Part shown: piece after piece, positions 44,517 through 52,907 of the stretch | Layout: each line of letters opens with the position of its first letter | Position numbering within the stretch: position 1 is the stretch's first letter | Source: an uncultured Cryomorphaceae bacterium | GTDB taxonomy: Bacteria > Bacteroidota > Bacteroidia > Flavobacteriales > Schleiferiaceae | Length of the DNA: 57,395 bases | Assembly (NCBI GenBank): GCA_913049845.1 | Contig: CAJWZE010000001.1 | Location: forward strand, 83,765 to 141,159 | Reading direction: 5' to 3' | Made by a program: the position numbers and the translations under genes | Notes under the pieces: model-generated | What the model was told of the DNA's origin: nothing | Seen by the model: the letters and a program-made list of their open reading frames with translations, nothing else | Databases searched by the model: none

Positions 44517-45506
44517 ATGTCACGTAGAAAATTTCTGAAAAACCTCGGCGCTTTGGGTGCCGGAACCGTCCTTACACCACTCGCCGCCAAGCTGCATTCA
44601 CCCTCCTTACTTTCACCAAAAAAGAACCATCCCATAGTCATTAGTACTTGGATACACGGTATGGCAGCTAATGCTGGGGCTTGGGAAATATTGGGTACCT
44701 CAGGAGATGCGCTAGATGCCGTTCAAAAAGGTGTAGCGGTCACGGAAAGTGACTTGACTAATAGGAGCGTAGGGCTAGGTGGCAGGCCAGACCGAGACGG
44801 TTATGTGACCTTAGATGCCTGTATAATGGACCACGACAGTCGGTGCGGGTCAGTGGCCTTTTTGGAAGATATTCAGCACCCTATAGATGTTGCCCGCGCC
44901 ATAATGGATAAAACACAGCACGTGATGTTGGTCGGTGAAGGTGCCCAGAAATGGGCGTTGGAAAATGGCTTTCCAAAAGTCGATTATGAAGTTCCTTTTG
45001 AGGAGGTTCAAAAGGAATATGAAGAGTGGCTAATAAAGTCTGAATACGAAACCGACGTAAACGTAGAAAACCACGATACTATTGGCATGTTGGCGATGGA
45101 TGCCAACGGACGCATAGCAGGAGCTTGTACCACCTCAGGTATGGCCTATAAAATTCGAGGTCGTGTAGGAGACAGCCCTATTATCGGTGCAGGACTATTT
45201 ATTGATGGTGATGTAGGTGGCGCAACGGCAACCGGTGTTGGCGAGGCAATAATCAGAACAGCTGGTGCTTCTGCGGTTGTTGAATCAATGCGCCGAGGGG
45301 CATCTCCTGAGGAAGCTTGCTACGACATCGTACAACGATTATTGAAAAAACATCGGGGCGTGGAAGGCATGCAGGTAGGCTTTTTGGCTATGAATATGCA
45401 AGGTGAATACGGCGGATACAGTGTCTACAATGGTTTCAACTACGCCTTGCGAACCCAAGATCGCAATGAGATGGTGGATTCCAAATACACGAGAACATGG
45501 GATTAA
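44517..45506 (+). CDS. Glycosylasparaginase (N4-(beta-N-acetylglucosaminyl)-L-asparaginase), Tat-exported
   Basis: Hydrolyses the GlcNAc-Asn bond left after N-glycan and protein degradation. 329 residues. The N-terminus has a twin-arginine signal (SRRKFLKNLGALGAGTVLTPLAA), so the folded enzyme is sent to the periplasm. It is an Ntn hydrolase made as a precursor: autocleavage before Thr188 (ENHDTIGML, with Asp187 preceding) frees the catalytic Thr, and residues IRGRVGDSPIIGAGLFID and TATGVGEAI form the substrate site, as in the flavobacterial enzyme. The stop overlaps the start of the GH20 gene by 10 bases. Confidence 0.95.
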   Translation: MSRRKFLKNLGALGAGTVLTPLAAKLHSPSLLSPKKNHPIVISTWIHGMAANAGAWEILGTSGDALDAVQKGVAVTESDLTNRSVGLGGRPDRDGYVTLDACIMDHDSRCGSVAFLEDIQHPIDVARAIMDKTQHVMLVGEGAQKWALENGFPKVDYEVPFEEVQKEYEEWLIKSEYETDVNVENHDTIGMLAMDANGRIAGACTTSGMAYKIRGRVGDSPIIGAGLFIDGDVGGATATGVGEAIIRTAGASAVVESMRRGASPEEACYDIVQRLLKKHRGVEGMQVGFLAMNMQGEYGGYSVYNGFNYALRTQDRNEMVDSKYTRTWD

Positions 45507-47677
45507 GAAACAGGCAAAATCGTCGCTGGATTACGGGTTTATTTGCAGTGGTCATTAGTGTGGTAGTCGTCCTTTTCACAAAATCGGTATCCGATTTTAA
45601 TGAAGCTCAAGTTCCTAGAAATTGGGCCTCCGTGGATGCCTTAATTCCGCCTGTGCGTTCATACGACTTTGATAGTTCCGCTTGGAATACACTGGAGGCG
45701 CCTGTGTTTCAATTGGACTCCAATTTTGAGAGCGAAGCCTATAGTATCGTTTCCGATGAAAATGGCATCACGGTCTTCCACGGAGCTGAGGGCGACCATC
45801 GCGCACAGAGTACATTGAGTCAGTTAGGTATGCTTGCAAATGAGGTTGCTTTACCCTGGGGTGAAATTTCTGATGAACCGGTTTTTGCTCACCGAGGCGT
45901 GCTTATGGATGTGTGTCGTCATTTCTTTACAGTCGATGAGGTCAAGCGCCAATTGGATATAATGGCCCTGTACAAATTCAACGTGCTGCACTGGCATTTA
46001 ACCGAAGATCAAGGGTGGCGTATAGCCATAGATGCCTACCCAAAGTTGGCCGAAGTAGCCGCTTATAGATACCACGGCGATAGTATTTATGGTGGGTTCT
46101 ACACCCGCGAAGACCTAGAGGAAGTGGTGGCTTATGCAGCAGGACATGGTATTGAGGTTATACCAGAAATAGAATTACCCGGACACAGTCAGGCAGCTTT
46201 AGCAGCCTATCCTCATTTGGGCTGTACTGGGGAGACTGTAGCAGTGGCCACGGAATGGGGTGTTTTCAAAGACATCTATTGTGCAGGAAATGAGCAAACC
46301 TTTGAATTTTTGGAGGATGTGCTCGATTATGTGTGTGAGATTTTCCCTTCAAAATACATACACATTGGCGGAGATGAAGCGCCAAAATACCGCTGGGAGC
46401 ATTGTCAGAAATGTAGGCAGCGTATTAAGGATGAAGGCTTGCAAAATGAAGAAGCCTTGCAGGGCTGGTTCAATACTAGAATTGAAAATTATTTGGCCAC
46501 TAAGGGAAAACAAATCATAGGTTGGGACGAAATACTTGAAGGCGGTTTAAGCCCGAACGCAACCGTTCAGAGTTGGCGCGGATTCGAAGGTGCGCAGCTC
46601 GCCGCAGAGCTAGGCCACGACGCTATTGTGAGCCCTACGTCTCACGCCTATTTTGATTATCCCGTGAGCAGCATAGATGTGCCAAAGGTCTACGACTTCA
46701 ATTTATATCCTGAAAAATTAAACCGATTCACTGATGGTCATCACATCATTGGTGGCGAGTGCAACCTGTGGTCGGAACGCATTTTAGATACAGAGACGCT
46801 CGATCGAAAATTCTTACCCCGCGGTATAGCCATGTCTGAGGTCTTATGGTCGCACCCTGCTCAGCGCGATTATGACGCTTTTTGGCAAAGGCTCCAGCTT
46901 CATTACCTGATGTTGGATTTGCTCGGGTACAGTTATGATGTCGAGCAAGTACCTGTCGTTTTATCCTCTTCAAACGAAAGCTATAATGGCAAGCTCGAGT
47001 TGAGAGCAACGGCAATCTCGACTTTTCCTAATCTACAACTCGAACTAAGTTCGTTGACAGGAATACTATCGGATAGTACTGCGACTTTTTCGGGTCTTGG
47101 TGTACACTCGATGCGGGTGCAGCCTCAGCGCGATGGGCGAAGTATGGGTCCTGTATTGACGTACGATTTTGCGGTCCACCAAGGGCTATTAACGCACAGT
47201 TGTTTAACCTCGCCTTCTACACCCCCTTATACAGGTACAGGAGACAAACCCCTGGCCAATGGTATATTGGCATCAACAAATTTTGGAGACGGGAATTGGG
47301 TAGGTTATTTTGGTCCAGACCACTTTGGCGGCCACTTTAGTTGGAAAGAGAAGTACACTATAGATTCGGTGAAAATCAACTTCTTGCAAAGCAGGTTGTC
47401 TTGGATTCTAGTTCCGGAGATGGTATATGCTGACGTTTATGATCAAAACGATATCGCGGAGCGTTACCAGTGGGATAGAGATGTGAGTGTAGAAAAAGAA
47501 GGCACCTTCATTCATACAATGACTTTGGCTCCTGAGGGCGGATTTCCGCCTACAAATTCTATTAATTTCGAAATCCCAAATACCCAAAAACTGCCCGATA
47601 ATCATTCTGCTGCAGGACAGCCCGTATGGCATTTTTTGGATGAAGTACAGATTTATGGCCGACCCTATAGAGATTGA
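45497..47677 (+). CDS. GH20 beta-N-acetylhexosaminidase
   Basis: 726 residues with an N-terminal membrane anchor (WITGLFAVVISVVVVLFT). A GH20b-like alpha/beta domain (about 40-125) precedes the catalytic barrel (about 128-480): HRGVLMDVCRHFF, KFNVLHWHLTEDQGWR, IPEIELPGH and the catalytic pair Asp293-Glu294 in HIGGDEAPKYRW. Substrate-assisted catalysis releases terminal GlcNAc or GalNAc. The C-terminal part (about 490-720) has a HEX-C-like and a discoidin-like sandwich, similar in pattern to those of the GH92 protein. Overlap with the genes on both sides (10 and 23 bases, the latter using the CutC start at 47655) shows one transcript. Confidence 0.95.
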   Translation: MGLRNRQNRRWITGLFAVVISVVVVLFTKSVSDFNEAQVPRNWASVDALIPPVRSYDFDSSAWNTLEAPVFQLDSNFESEAYSIVSDENGITVFHGAEGDHRAQSTLSQLGMLANEVALPWGEISDEPVFAHRGVLMDVCRHFFTVDEVKRQLDIMALYKFNVLHWHLTEDQGWRIAIDAYPKLAEVAAYRYHGDSIYGGFYTREDLEEVVAYAAGHGIEVIPEIELPGHSQAALAAYPHLGCTGETVAVATEWGVFKDIYCAGNEQTFEFLEDVLDYVCEIFPSKYIHIGGDEAPKYRWEHCQKCRQRIKDEGLQNEEALQGWFNTRIENYLATKGKQIIGWDEILEGGLSPNATVQSWRGFEGAQLAAELGHDAIVSPTSHAYFDYPVSSIDVPKVYDFNLYPEKLNRFTDGHHIIGGECNLWSERILDTETLDRKFLPRGIAMSEVLWSHPAQRDYDAFWQRLQLHYLMLDLLGYSYDVEQVPVVLSSSNESYNGKLELRATAISTFPNLQLELSSLTGILSDSTATFSGLGVHSMRVQPQRDGRSMGPVLTYDFAVHQGLLTHSCLTSPSTPPYTGTGDKPLANGILASTNFGDGNWVGYFGPDHFGGHFSWKEKYTIDSVKINFLQSRLSWILVPEMVYADVYDQNDIAERYQWDRDVSVEKEGTFIHTMTLAPEGGFPPTNSINFEIPNTQKLPDNHSAAGQPVWHFLDEVQIYGRPYRD

Positions 47678-48362
47678 GATTGCCTTAGAGGAAGCGAGGC
47701 ATGCAGAAGGGCTTCACGCTTTAGGTGTGGATCGTATTGAATTGTGCGAGAATTTGGCAGAAGGAGGCCTTACGCCTTCCTTTGGTAGGGCTCGTGAGGT
47801 AGTCGCTGCCACGCCGCTTCCTGTGTATGCCATGCTGCGTCCCCGAGCCGGGAATTTCCACTATTCCTCTAGTGAACAGCACCAGATGTTACTCGATCTA
47901 GAAATGCTGTCGAAAACAGGAATTCGAGGTGTTGTAGTTGGAGCATTGACTGAGGAAGGCAATTTGGACGAGCGCTTTATGACGCTCGTTACCAATAAGG
48001 CGAAACAGCACAATCTCGGCATCACCTTTCACCGTGCCTTTGATGTTTGCAAGGATTCTCAGGCAGTGCTGCATACTCTTGTTAAGTTAGGCGTTGAACG
48101 AATATTGACGAGTGGTTTTCAGCCAAAAGTTGATGCGCAGGGCCTGGCAAAGATTCTCAGGTGGGCTTCAGGTCGTATCCAAATTCAAGCTGGAAGTGGC
48201 GTGCATTCTGAAGTAGTTCCAGGACTCAAAGAAGCGGGTATAATTGCGTTCCATTGTACCGCAAGGAAATGGTCGGCTTCTGATAATACTTTCGGCTTTG
48301 AAGGCGAATGGAAGCGTGACGAAGACAAAATCAAGGCGTTAGTCACCGCGGCCAGAGCATAG
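47655..48362 (+). CDS. cutC: CutC family TIM-barrel protein
   Basis: 235 residues from the ATG at 47655 (MADPIEIEIALEEA); an ATG at 47640 is also possible. Family motifs: GVDRIELCENLAEGGLTPS, VYAMLRPRAGNFHYS, GVVVGALTEEGNLD, ITFHRAFD, ERILTSGFQPKVDAQGL, IQAGSGV and late FHCTARK. CutC was named for copper sensitivity in E. coli, but a direct role in copper handling is doubtful and the barrel looks like an enzyme. The start lies inside the GH20 gene, so it is translationally coupled to N-glycan degradation enzymes; a sugar-related role is a fair inference. Confidence 0.92.
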   Translation: MADPIEIEIALEEARHAEGLHALGVDRIELCENLAEGGLTPSFGRAREVVAATPLPVYAMLRPRAGNFHYSSSEQHQMLLDLEMLSKTGIRGVVVGALTEEGNLDERFMTLVTNKAKQHNLGITFHRAFDVCKDSQAVLHTLVKLGVERILTSGFQPKVDAQGLAKILRWASGRIQIQAGSGVHSEVVPGLKEAGIIAFHCTARKWSASDNTFGFEGEWKRDEDKIKALVTAARA

Positions 48363-48397
48363 TGCATAAAGTCCCTCACCACAGGTATTTTATGCAC
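48362..48397. terminator. Hairpin between cutC and the lipoprotein gene
   Basis: GTGCATAAA (48362-48370) pairs perfectly with TTTATGCAC (48389-48397) across an 18-base loop, between two convergent genes. The stem is AT-rich and lacks a clear T-run, so termination is plausible rather than certain. Confidence 0.45.
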
Positions 48398-48410
48398 AAT
48401 GCCATTTATT

Positions 48411-48887
48411 TTATCTCTCCCAGCGTTGAATCTGTTTCAAAGTAAGGTTTACAGGTACCGGAATAAGTGGTATGCTCAATGAAATCACCGTATCAAATCT
48501 AAAATTGAACTGATCTTGCGTCAACGTCCTGATTTCAAATTCAAGATTGCTAGGAACTAGGCTTGGACCACCACCTAGGGGATTGTCAAACCCTAGATCA
48601 ATGCCGTCAAGAACAAGGATAGTATCATTTTTAATAGACCAACCCATACTGTCTATTCGTACACCTGCTGAATCAATAGTCAGGCTTCCATTTTCCATAA
48701 AGTTGGCTTCCGTGTAAGGTGTAGCGGTTAGATCATTGGTGTCTAGAAAAGGTGACGCTTGTACTTGAAGCTCTTGATTTACTCCGGTCCACAAACCAGT
48801 TACCTTATACTCTGTACTTCTGTTTTCCCATTTTGTACATGCTACTGCAAGTAGACCAATGGCTGCAATGAGGGCGATTTTTTTCAT
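48411..48887 (-). CDS. Small lipoprotein, lipocalin-like pattern
   Basis: 158 residues; lipoprotein signal (MKKIALIAAIGLLAVAC, lipobox LAVAC, Cys17). The body alternates short strands (YKVTGLWTG, NGSLTIDSAGVRIDSMGWSIKNDTILVLDG, NLEFEIRTLTQDQFNFRFD), the order seen in lipocalin-like and DUF5004-type proteins of Bacteroidota that end in a strand like LTLKQIQRWER. Function unknown. It stands alone between cutC and ribF, on the same strand as ribF with 27 bases between them, so it may be co-transcribed with ribF. Confidence 0.75.
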   Translation of the reverse strand: MKKIALIAAIGLLAVACTKWENRSTEYKVTGLWTGVNQELQVQASPFLDTNDLTATPYTEANFMENGSLTIDSAGVRIDSMGWSIKNDTILVLDGIDLGFDNPLGGGPSLVPSNLEFEIRTLTQDQFNFRFDTVISLSIPLIPVPVNLTLKQIQRWER

Positions 48888-48914
48888 GAGGTTGTATTAA
48901 ATTTTTCTTAATAT

Positions 48915-49844
48915 TTATTTCTGTGCCAAAAACCGTTTTGCTTCAGATTTATCTTCAGCCAATTGCTTTTTAAGCTCATCCAAGTTATCAAATTCCTTTA
49001 TATCACGAAGATGGTGGCTCAATTCAAATTTTACTTCGGCACCGTAGAGCTCAATCTCAATCTCAATGCAGTGTACTTCTAGTTTCCGATTCGTACTTTT
49101 TACGGTAGGTCTCGCGCCTAAGTTGGCCATTGCGGGATATTCTTCACCATTGACATGGAGCAATCCAGCATAAACACCATCTGCAGGTAATAGCTTGTGC
49201 TCGAAACCACATTCAATATTCGCCGTGGGGAAACCGATTGTTCTACCAATCTGATTACCACGCACTACACTACCACTGATACTATACGTAGAGCCTAGAT
49301 ATTTGTTGGCCAGTTCAACTTTCCCATGAGCTAATGCGGCTCGAATCTTCGTACTGCTTACATTAACCTCATCGATGTCTAGCACGGCGATTTCCTGAAC
49401 TTCAAATCCGTAGATAGGCCCAAATTCCTTCAAATGTTCGAAGCTTCCCTCTCTATTCCTTCCAAAGTGGTGGTCGTACCCAATAACTAGATGCTTTACT
49501 CCAATCGTGTTAACTAGATGCTCTCGAACAAAATCTAAAGATGGCGTACGTGAGAACTCTTTGGTGAAAGGGTGGATAATCAAATGATCCAGCCCCGTTT
49601 TTTCGAGCAGGGCTATTTTTTCTTTTTGGCTGGACAGCAGTTCAAGCTCAACATCGGGTTGTAAAACTAATCGTGGGTGCGGAGAGAAAGTCAATAGAAC
49701 GCTTTCTCCGCCAACTTCGCGGGCTCTTTCAACGAGTTGTTGAAGAATCTTTCGGTGGCCCAGATGTACCCCATCAAAGGTCCCTGTGGTGGCCACTGCA
49801 CGAGGAAGTGTCTGAAAATTCTCTAAACCGTAAGTTACTTTCAA
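48915..49844 (-). CDS. ribF: Bifunctional riboflavin kinase / FAD synthetase
   Basis: Makes FMN and FAD from riboflavin and ATP. 309 residues. The adenylyltransferase domain has TGTFDGVHLGHRKIL (about residues 20-34, HxGH motif) and HLVIGYDHHFGRNREG; the kinase domain has GRTIGFPTANI (about 200-210) and GVYAG, then LEVHCIEIEIELYG. The start is a TTG codon at 49842-49844 (MKVTYGLENF) with no ATG near. Upstream are divergent AT-rich promoter sequences shared with the membrane-protein gene at 49893. Confidence 0.95.
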   Translation of the reverse strand: MKVTYGLENFQTLPRAVATTGTFDGVHLGHRKILQQLVERAREVGGESVLLTFSPHPRLVLQPDVELELLSSQKEKIALLEKTGLDHLIIHPFTKEFSRTPSLDFVREHLVNTIGVKHLVIGYDHHFGRNREGSFEHLKEFGPIYGFEVQEIAVLDIDEVNVSSTKIRAALAHGKVELANKYLGSTYSISGSVVRGNQIGRTIGFPTANIECGFEHKLLPADGVYAGLLHVNGEEYPAMANLGARPTVKSTNRKLEVHCIEIEIELYGAEVKFELSHHLRDIKEFDNLDELKKQLAEDKSEAKRFLAQK

Positions 49845-49892
49845 CGTCTGTTGTAATTTGCATTAAAATTAAGCATTGCAAACTGCATCCCA

Positions 49893-50645
49893 ATGAGAAA
49901 GATTTCATCGAGACAAGCCATTCAAGCCGGATGGATTAGATACAAGAATAAAGCTGGTATGTATACGGCCTTCACGTTATTTAGCCTGATCGTTTCAATT
50001 GTTGTAACTACAGTTTCCAACGGTATTAGTGGGGTTTTCTCTTTCAATACATTTATTCACAATACTACCATTGCAATCATAGTAGGTATAGTAAGTGGTC
50101 TTCTGAACGTCGGATTTGCACATTTTGCGCGTAAGGACGAGGCAGGCGAGGACGTGGAATTTAGCCATTTTTTGGATGGATTCAGGTTCAATGTTAAATC
50201 TGTTACTGTGGTCATAGTAGTGACCGTTTTGCTCTCTCAGATTTCTTCGTTAATTATGCCGGAAGAGTTAACGACCTTTCAATTGACCGAAGAACAAAGC
50301 CAAGATTTTGAACTTATGATGATGGCCTTTGAAGATGTCAGCGCAGTGCTACAAGCGAATATAGGCAAGTTCTGCCTCTTCGTAGGCTTGCAAGTTTTTC
50401 TAAGCATTGTATTGATATTCGCACCTTACTTTGCTTCGCTGATTGGCAAGGACGGCATAGAATCGTTAGCCGATTCTGTGAGGCTCACCCTCCCGCATTT
50501 CTTAAAGATCTTTTTAGCATTGCTCTTAATCACGCTCATCGCGATACCTGTAACTGTTCTAACTATTGGATTAGGCCTTTTAGTTATTGTACCGTTAATG
50601 CACTTAGTGGCCTACGACATCTTCTCTCAGCTCACCAAAGAGTAA
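49893..50645 (+). CDS. Integral membrane protein of unknown function
   Basis: 250 residues with about five to six hydrophobic segments (about 24-45, 60-80, 105-125, 155-178, 205-240), a cytosolic basic start (MRKISSRQAIQAGWIRYKNK) and a soluble acidic stretch near residue 135 (TTFQLTEEQSQDFE). The start R-x-A-I-x-x-G-W-x-x-x-K resembles the opening of DUF975/DUF2189-type membrane proteins. No transport or catalytic motif is visible. It is divergent from ribF and followed by the terminator of the tRNA gene on the other strand. Confidence 0.75.
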   Translation: MRKISSRQAIQAGWIRYKNKAGMYTAFTLFSLIVSIVVTTVSNGISGVFSFNTFIHNTTIAIIVGIVSGLLNVGFAHFARKDEAGEDVEFSHFLDGFRFNVKSVTVVIVVTVLLSQISSLIMPEELTTFQLTEEQSQDFELMMMAFEDVSAVLQANIGKFCLFVGLQVFLSIVLIFAPYFASLIGKDGIESLADSVRLTLPHFLKIFLALLLITLIAIPVTVLTIGLGLLVIVPLMHLVAYDIFSQLTKE

Positions 50646-50664
50646 GCCCAGTCCTTTAGAAACG

Positions 50665-50694
50665 AAAAATCCCAACCTTATTCAGGTCGGGATT
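50665..50694 (-). terminator. Terminator of tRNA-Leu
   Basis: On the - strand AATCCCGACC and GGTTGGGATT form a 10-bp stem with one mismatch and a 7-base loop, followed by TTTTT. It begins 7 bases after the tRNA 3' end. It may also serve the membrane-protein gene from the other side. Confidence 0.8.
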
Positions 50695-50701
50695 CTAATT
50701 G

Positions 50702-50783
50702 TGCGGATGAAAGGACTCGAACCTTCACGCGATAAAGCACTAGTGCCTAAAACTAGCGTGTCTACCAATTTCACCACATCCGC
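50702..50783 (-). tRNA. tRNA-Leu (anticodon UAG)
   Basis: 82 bases on the - strand. The acceptor stem is GCGGATG/CATCCGC with discriminator A; D-arm region GTGGTGAAATTGGTAGACAC; anticodon arm CTAGT-TTTAGGC-ACTAG with anticodon TAG, reading CUN codons; class II long variable arm (TGCTTTATCGCGT); T-arm GAAGGTTCGAGTCCTTTC. CCA is not encoded, so it must be added after transcription. Confidence 0.97.
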
Positions 50784-50798
50784 ATCAAAATTGGACGT

Positions 50799-50826
50799 CA
50801 AATATAAGTAGATTCTATAAATTCAA
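50799..50826 (-). promoter_or_regulatory. tRNA-Leu promoter
   Basis: On the - strand TTG (50824-50826), exactly 17 bases, then TATATTTG (50799-50806): a full match to the Bacteroidota housekeeping promoter TTG-N17-TAnnTTTG. The -7 element ends 15 bases before the mature tRNA 5' end. Best promoter in the window and a useful yardstick for the others. Confidence 0.88.
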
Positions 50827-50867
50827 ATCGAGTTTTAAATAAATTTCTGCTTGCCGAGTGAAAAGAC

Positions 50868-50875
50868 TAATTTTG
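50868..50875 (+). promoter_or_regulatory. -7 element before the flavin reductase operon
   Basis: TAATTTTG followed by C, a full TAnnTTTG match, 16 bases before the ATG at 50892. A TTG lies 14 bases upstream, which is closer than ideal. Confidence 0.6.
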
Positions 50876-50891
50876 CTTTAAACCCACGTAT

Positions 50892-51785
50892 ATGCCTTCA
50901 TTCTCACCAGAAGAAATTATTACGAGAGACCGTCACAGAATCTTATTAGGTGCTGTTGGTCCTCGTCCTATTGCACTTGTGAGTACCTTAGATGAATATG
51001 GCACACCTAATCTTAGTCCATTCAGTTTCTTTAACATATTTTCTTCAAATCCGCCAACGCTAATATTCTCCCCTGCAAGGCGAGTTAGAGATAATACGAC
51101 TAAAGATACGTTACACAATGCGTTGCGTGAACAAGAGGTAGTTGTAAACGTGGTGAACTATGATCTGGTGCAGCAGGTGAATTTGAGTTCAGCAGAATAT
51201 CCTTCTGATGTGGACGAATTTGTGAAGTCTGGTTTGACCCCTGTTCCTTCGGATCTCGTGGCTCCGCCAAGAGTTGCAGAAAGCCCTGTGAGTCTCGAAT
51301 GTGTTGTTAAAAACGTGGTGGCTCTGGGTGATGAAGGTGGCGCAGGTAATTTGGTAATCTGTGAAATCAAAAAAATTCATTGTGCAGATTATGTGATGTC
51401 TGACGAAGGCGGTTTGGATCAAGAGGCTCTCGATCTCGTTGGTCGTATGGGTAAAAGCTGGTGGGTAAGAGCATCCGGTGATGCACTCTTTACTGTGGGT
51501 GCACCACAAGTAGGAATCGGCGTTGACCAGATTCCTATGGTCATCCGTAACTCGACTGTTTTAACGGGTAACAATCTTGGGCTCCTCGCAGGTGTGACTT
51601 TCTTGCCAACAGAAGAAGAAATACAACAAAAGAAAAATGACTTTGATATCCGGAGATTATTGCAGAATTATGCAGACGGAATCGAACGTCGCGAAGCTTT
51701 ACATGAAGTCGCAAGAGAATTGCTTGAAAATGGCCAAGTTCACGAGGCTTGGAAAGTATTATTAATAGATAAATCGGCCCGATGA
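50892..51785 (+). CDS. Flavin reductase-like FMN-binding split-barrel protein
   Basis: 297 residues. The N-terminal ~205 residues are a flavin-reductase-like split barrel: GAVGPRPIALVSTLDEYGTPNLSPFSFFNIFSSNPPTLIFSPARR is the FMN-binding opening, followed by VVNVVNYDLVQQVNLSS and ESPVSLECVV. It should bind FMN and use NAD(P)H or act with another oxidoreductase; the substrate is unknown. The C-terminal ~90 residues are helical (RRLLQNYADGIERREALHEVARELLENG) and are an added feature of the Bacteroidota subgroup. First gene of a three-gene operon with the DUF3127 protein and aat, gaps of 13 and 11 bases. Confidence 0.87.
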   Translation: MPSFSPEEIITRDRHRILLGAVGPRPIALVSTLDEYGTPNLSPFSFFNIFSSNPPTLIFSPARRVRDNTTKDTLHNALREQEVVVNVVNYDLVQQVNLSSAEYPSDVDEFVKSGLTPVPSDLVAPPRVAESPVSLECVVKNVVALGDEGGAGNLVICEIKKIHCADYVMSDEGGLDQEALDLVGRMGKSWWVRASGDALFTVGAPQVGIGVDQIPMVIRNSTVLTGNNLGLLAGVTFLPTEEEIQQKKNDFDIRRLLQNYADGIERREALHEVARELLENGQVHEAWKVLLIDKSAR

Positions 51786-51798
51786 GAAGGGTAAGGAA

Positions 51799-52173
51799 AT
51801 GAACATTGAAGCGAGAATTGAGAAAATAATGGACGAGCAGGTGATTTCTGACCGATTCAGAAAACGTGAATTCGTAGTGCAAACGAAAGAGCAGTATCCA
51901 CAAACCTTGTGTTTTGAATTTACTCAGGATAAAACTTCAGTTCTTGATGCATACCAAGCGGGGCAAGAGGTGAATGTAGAGTTCAATATTCGTGGTCGCG
52001 AGTGGACACCTCCACAAGGCGGTTCTACGCGTTACTACACCACGCTTCAAGCGTGGCGAATGTCTCCACTACAACAGGCTACACCAGCGCCACCCGCAGA
52101 TCTACCTCCGGCGGGACAGCCGTTTACACCTAGCGGTGATAACAGCGTTCTTGACGACGATCTACCGTTCTAA
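51799..52173 (+). CDS. DUF3127 protein, SSB-like, with DDDLPF C-terminal tip
   Basis: 124 residues. The first ~85 residues are the DUF3127 domain, a predicted OB-fold (ISDRFRKREFVVQTKEQYPQTLCFEF, VNVEFNIRGREWT, YYTTLQAWRM). Then comes a Pro/Ala-rich flexible part and an acidic end, DDDLPF. Single-stranded-DNA-binding proteins end with nearly the same hexapeptide (DDDIPF), used to recruit repair and replication proteins. DUF3127 proteins are often noted as SSB-like in Bacteroidota but are not well studied. Co-transcribed with the flavin reductase gene and aat. Confidence 0.85.
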   Translation: MNIEARIEKIMDEQVISDRFRKREFVVQTKEQYPQTLCFEFTQDKTSVLDAYQAGQEVNVEFNIRGREWTPPQGGSTRYYTTLQAWRMSPLQQATPAPPADLPPAGQPFTPSGDNSVLDDDLPF

Positions 52174-52184
52174 GTAACCCGACT

Positions 52185-52907
52185 GTGGGACGTTCCATTA
52201 ATCCATTGCACTTTATCGGACAGGACGGTTGGACCGTTCCGGATCCTGATACTGCTGCAAATAGCGAAGGGCTCATTGCTCTTTCATGGGATTTAGCTCC
52301 TGATCTCTATGATAGGTGTTATGATAAAGGCATCTTCCCTTGGTTTGAGCAGGAAGGTGTAGTGTTCTGGTTTTCACCAGATGTGCGCTCTGTAACACCT
52401 ACCTCAGAAGTAAAGGTGGCAAAAAGCATGCGTCCCTACATGAATAAAAAGCAATGGCGTTTCTCCGTCAATACCGAATTCGAAAAGGTTATCGAGAAAT
52501 GCAGTGAAGTCCCACGTCCCGGTCAAGCAGGTACATGGATTAGCGAAACCTTTCAAACGAACTTTTTGCATATGCACCAACTAGGTATGGCTCATAGCTT
52601 TGAAGTTTGGGAAAGTGATGAATTAATCGGGGGAACTTTTGGTGTGATGACGGGTGCTGTTTTTGTAGGGGAGAGTATGTTTCATACCCGCGCAAATGCG
52701 AGCAAGTTTGCCTACATCGGTATGTGTCAATATTTGAGCCGAAACGGGGTGGAATTTATCGATAATCAGTTGCCTACAGAACACCTAGATAGCCTTGGCG
52801 CGCGGAATATCGAACGGGATGAGTTTCTTAAGTTGTTAGAAGTGCATTCAGAAGGTCGAGAACGTGTCATAATTGAGGCTCTTACTAAAACAACGCTACC
52901 TCTTTAA
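52185..52907 (+). CDS. aat: Leucyl/phenylalanyl-tRNA--protein transferase
   Basis: Transfers Leu or Phe from tRNA to proteins with N-terminal Arg or Lys, marking them for the ClpAP N-degron pathway. 240 residues starting with GTG at 52185. Family motifs: NSEGLIALSWDLAPDLYDRCYDKGIFPWFEQEGVVFWFSPDVRSV, TWISETFQTNFLHMHQLGMAHSFEVWESDELIGGTFGVMTGAVFVGESMFHTRANASKFAY and FIDNQLPTEHLDSLGA, where FIDNQ and the ESMF stretch are strongly conserved. Its last 12 bases overlap the end of the convergent permease gene. Confidence 0.95.
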   Translation: MGRSINPLHFIGQDGWTVPDPDTAANSEGLIALSWDLAPDLYDRCYDKGIFPWFEQEGVVFWFSPDVRSVTPTSEVKVAKSMRPYMNKKQWRFSVNTEFEKVIEKCSEVPRPGQAGTWISETFQTNFLHMHQLGMAHSFEVWESDELIGGTFGVMTGAVFVGESMFHTRANASKFAYIGMCQYLSRNGVEFIDNQLPTEHLDSLGARNIERDEFLKLLEVHSEGRERVIIEALTKTTLPL

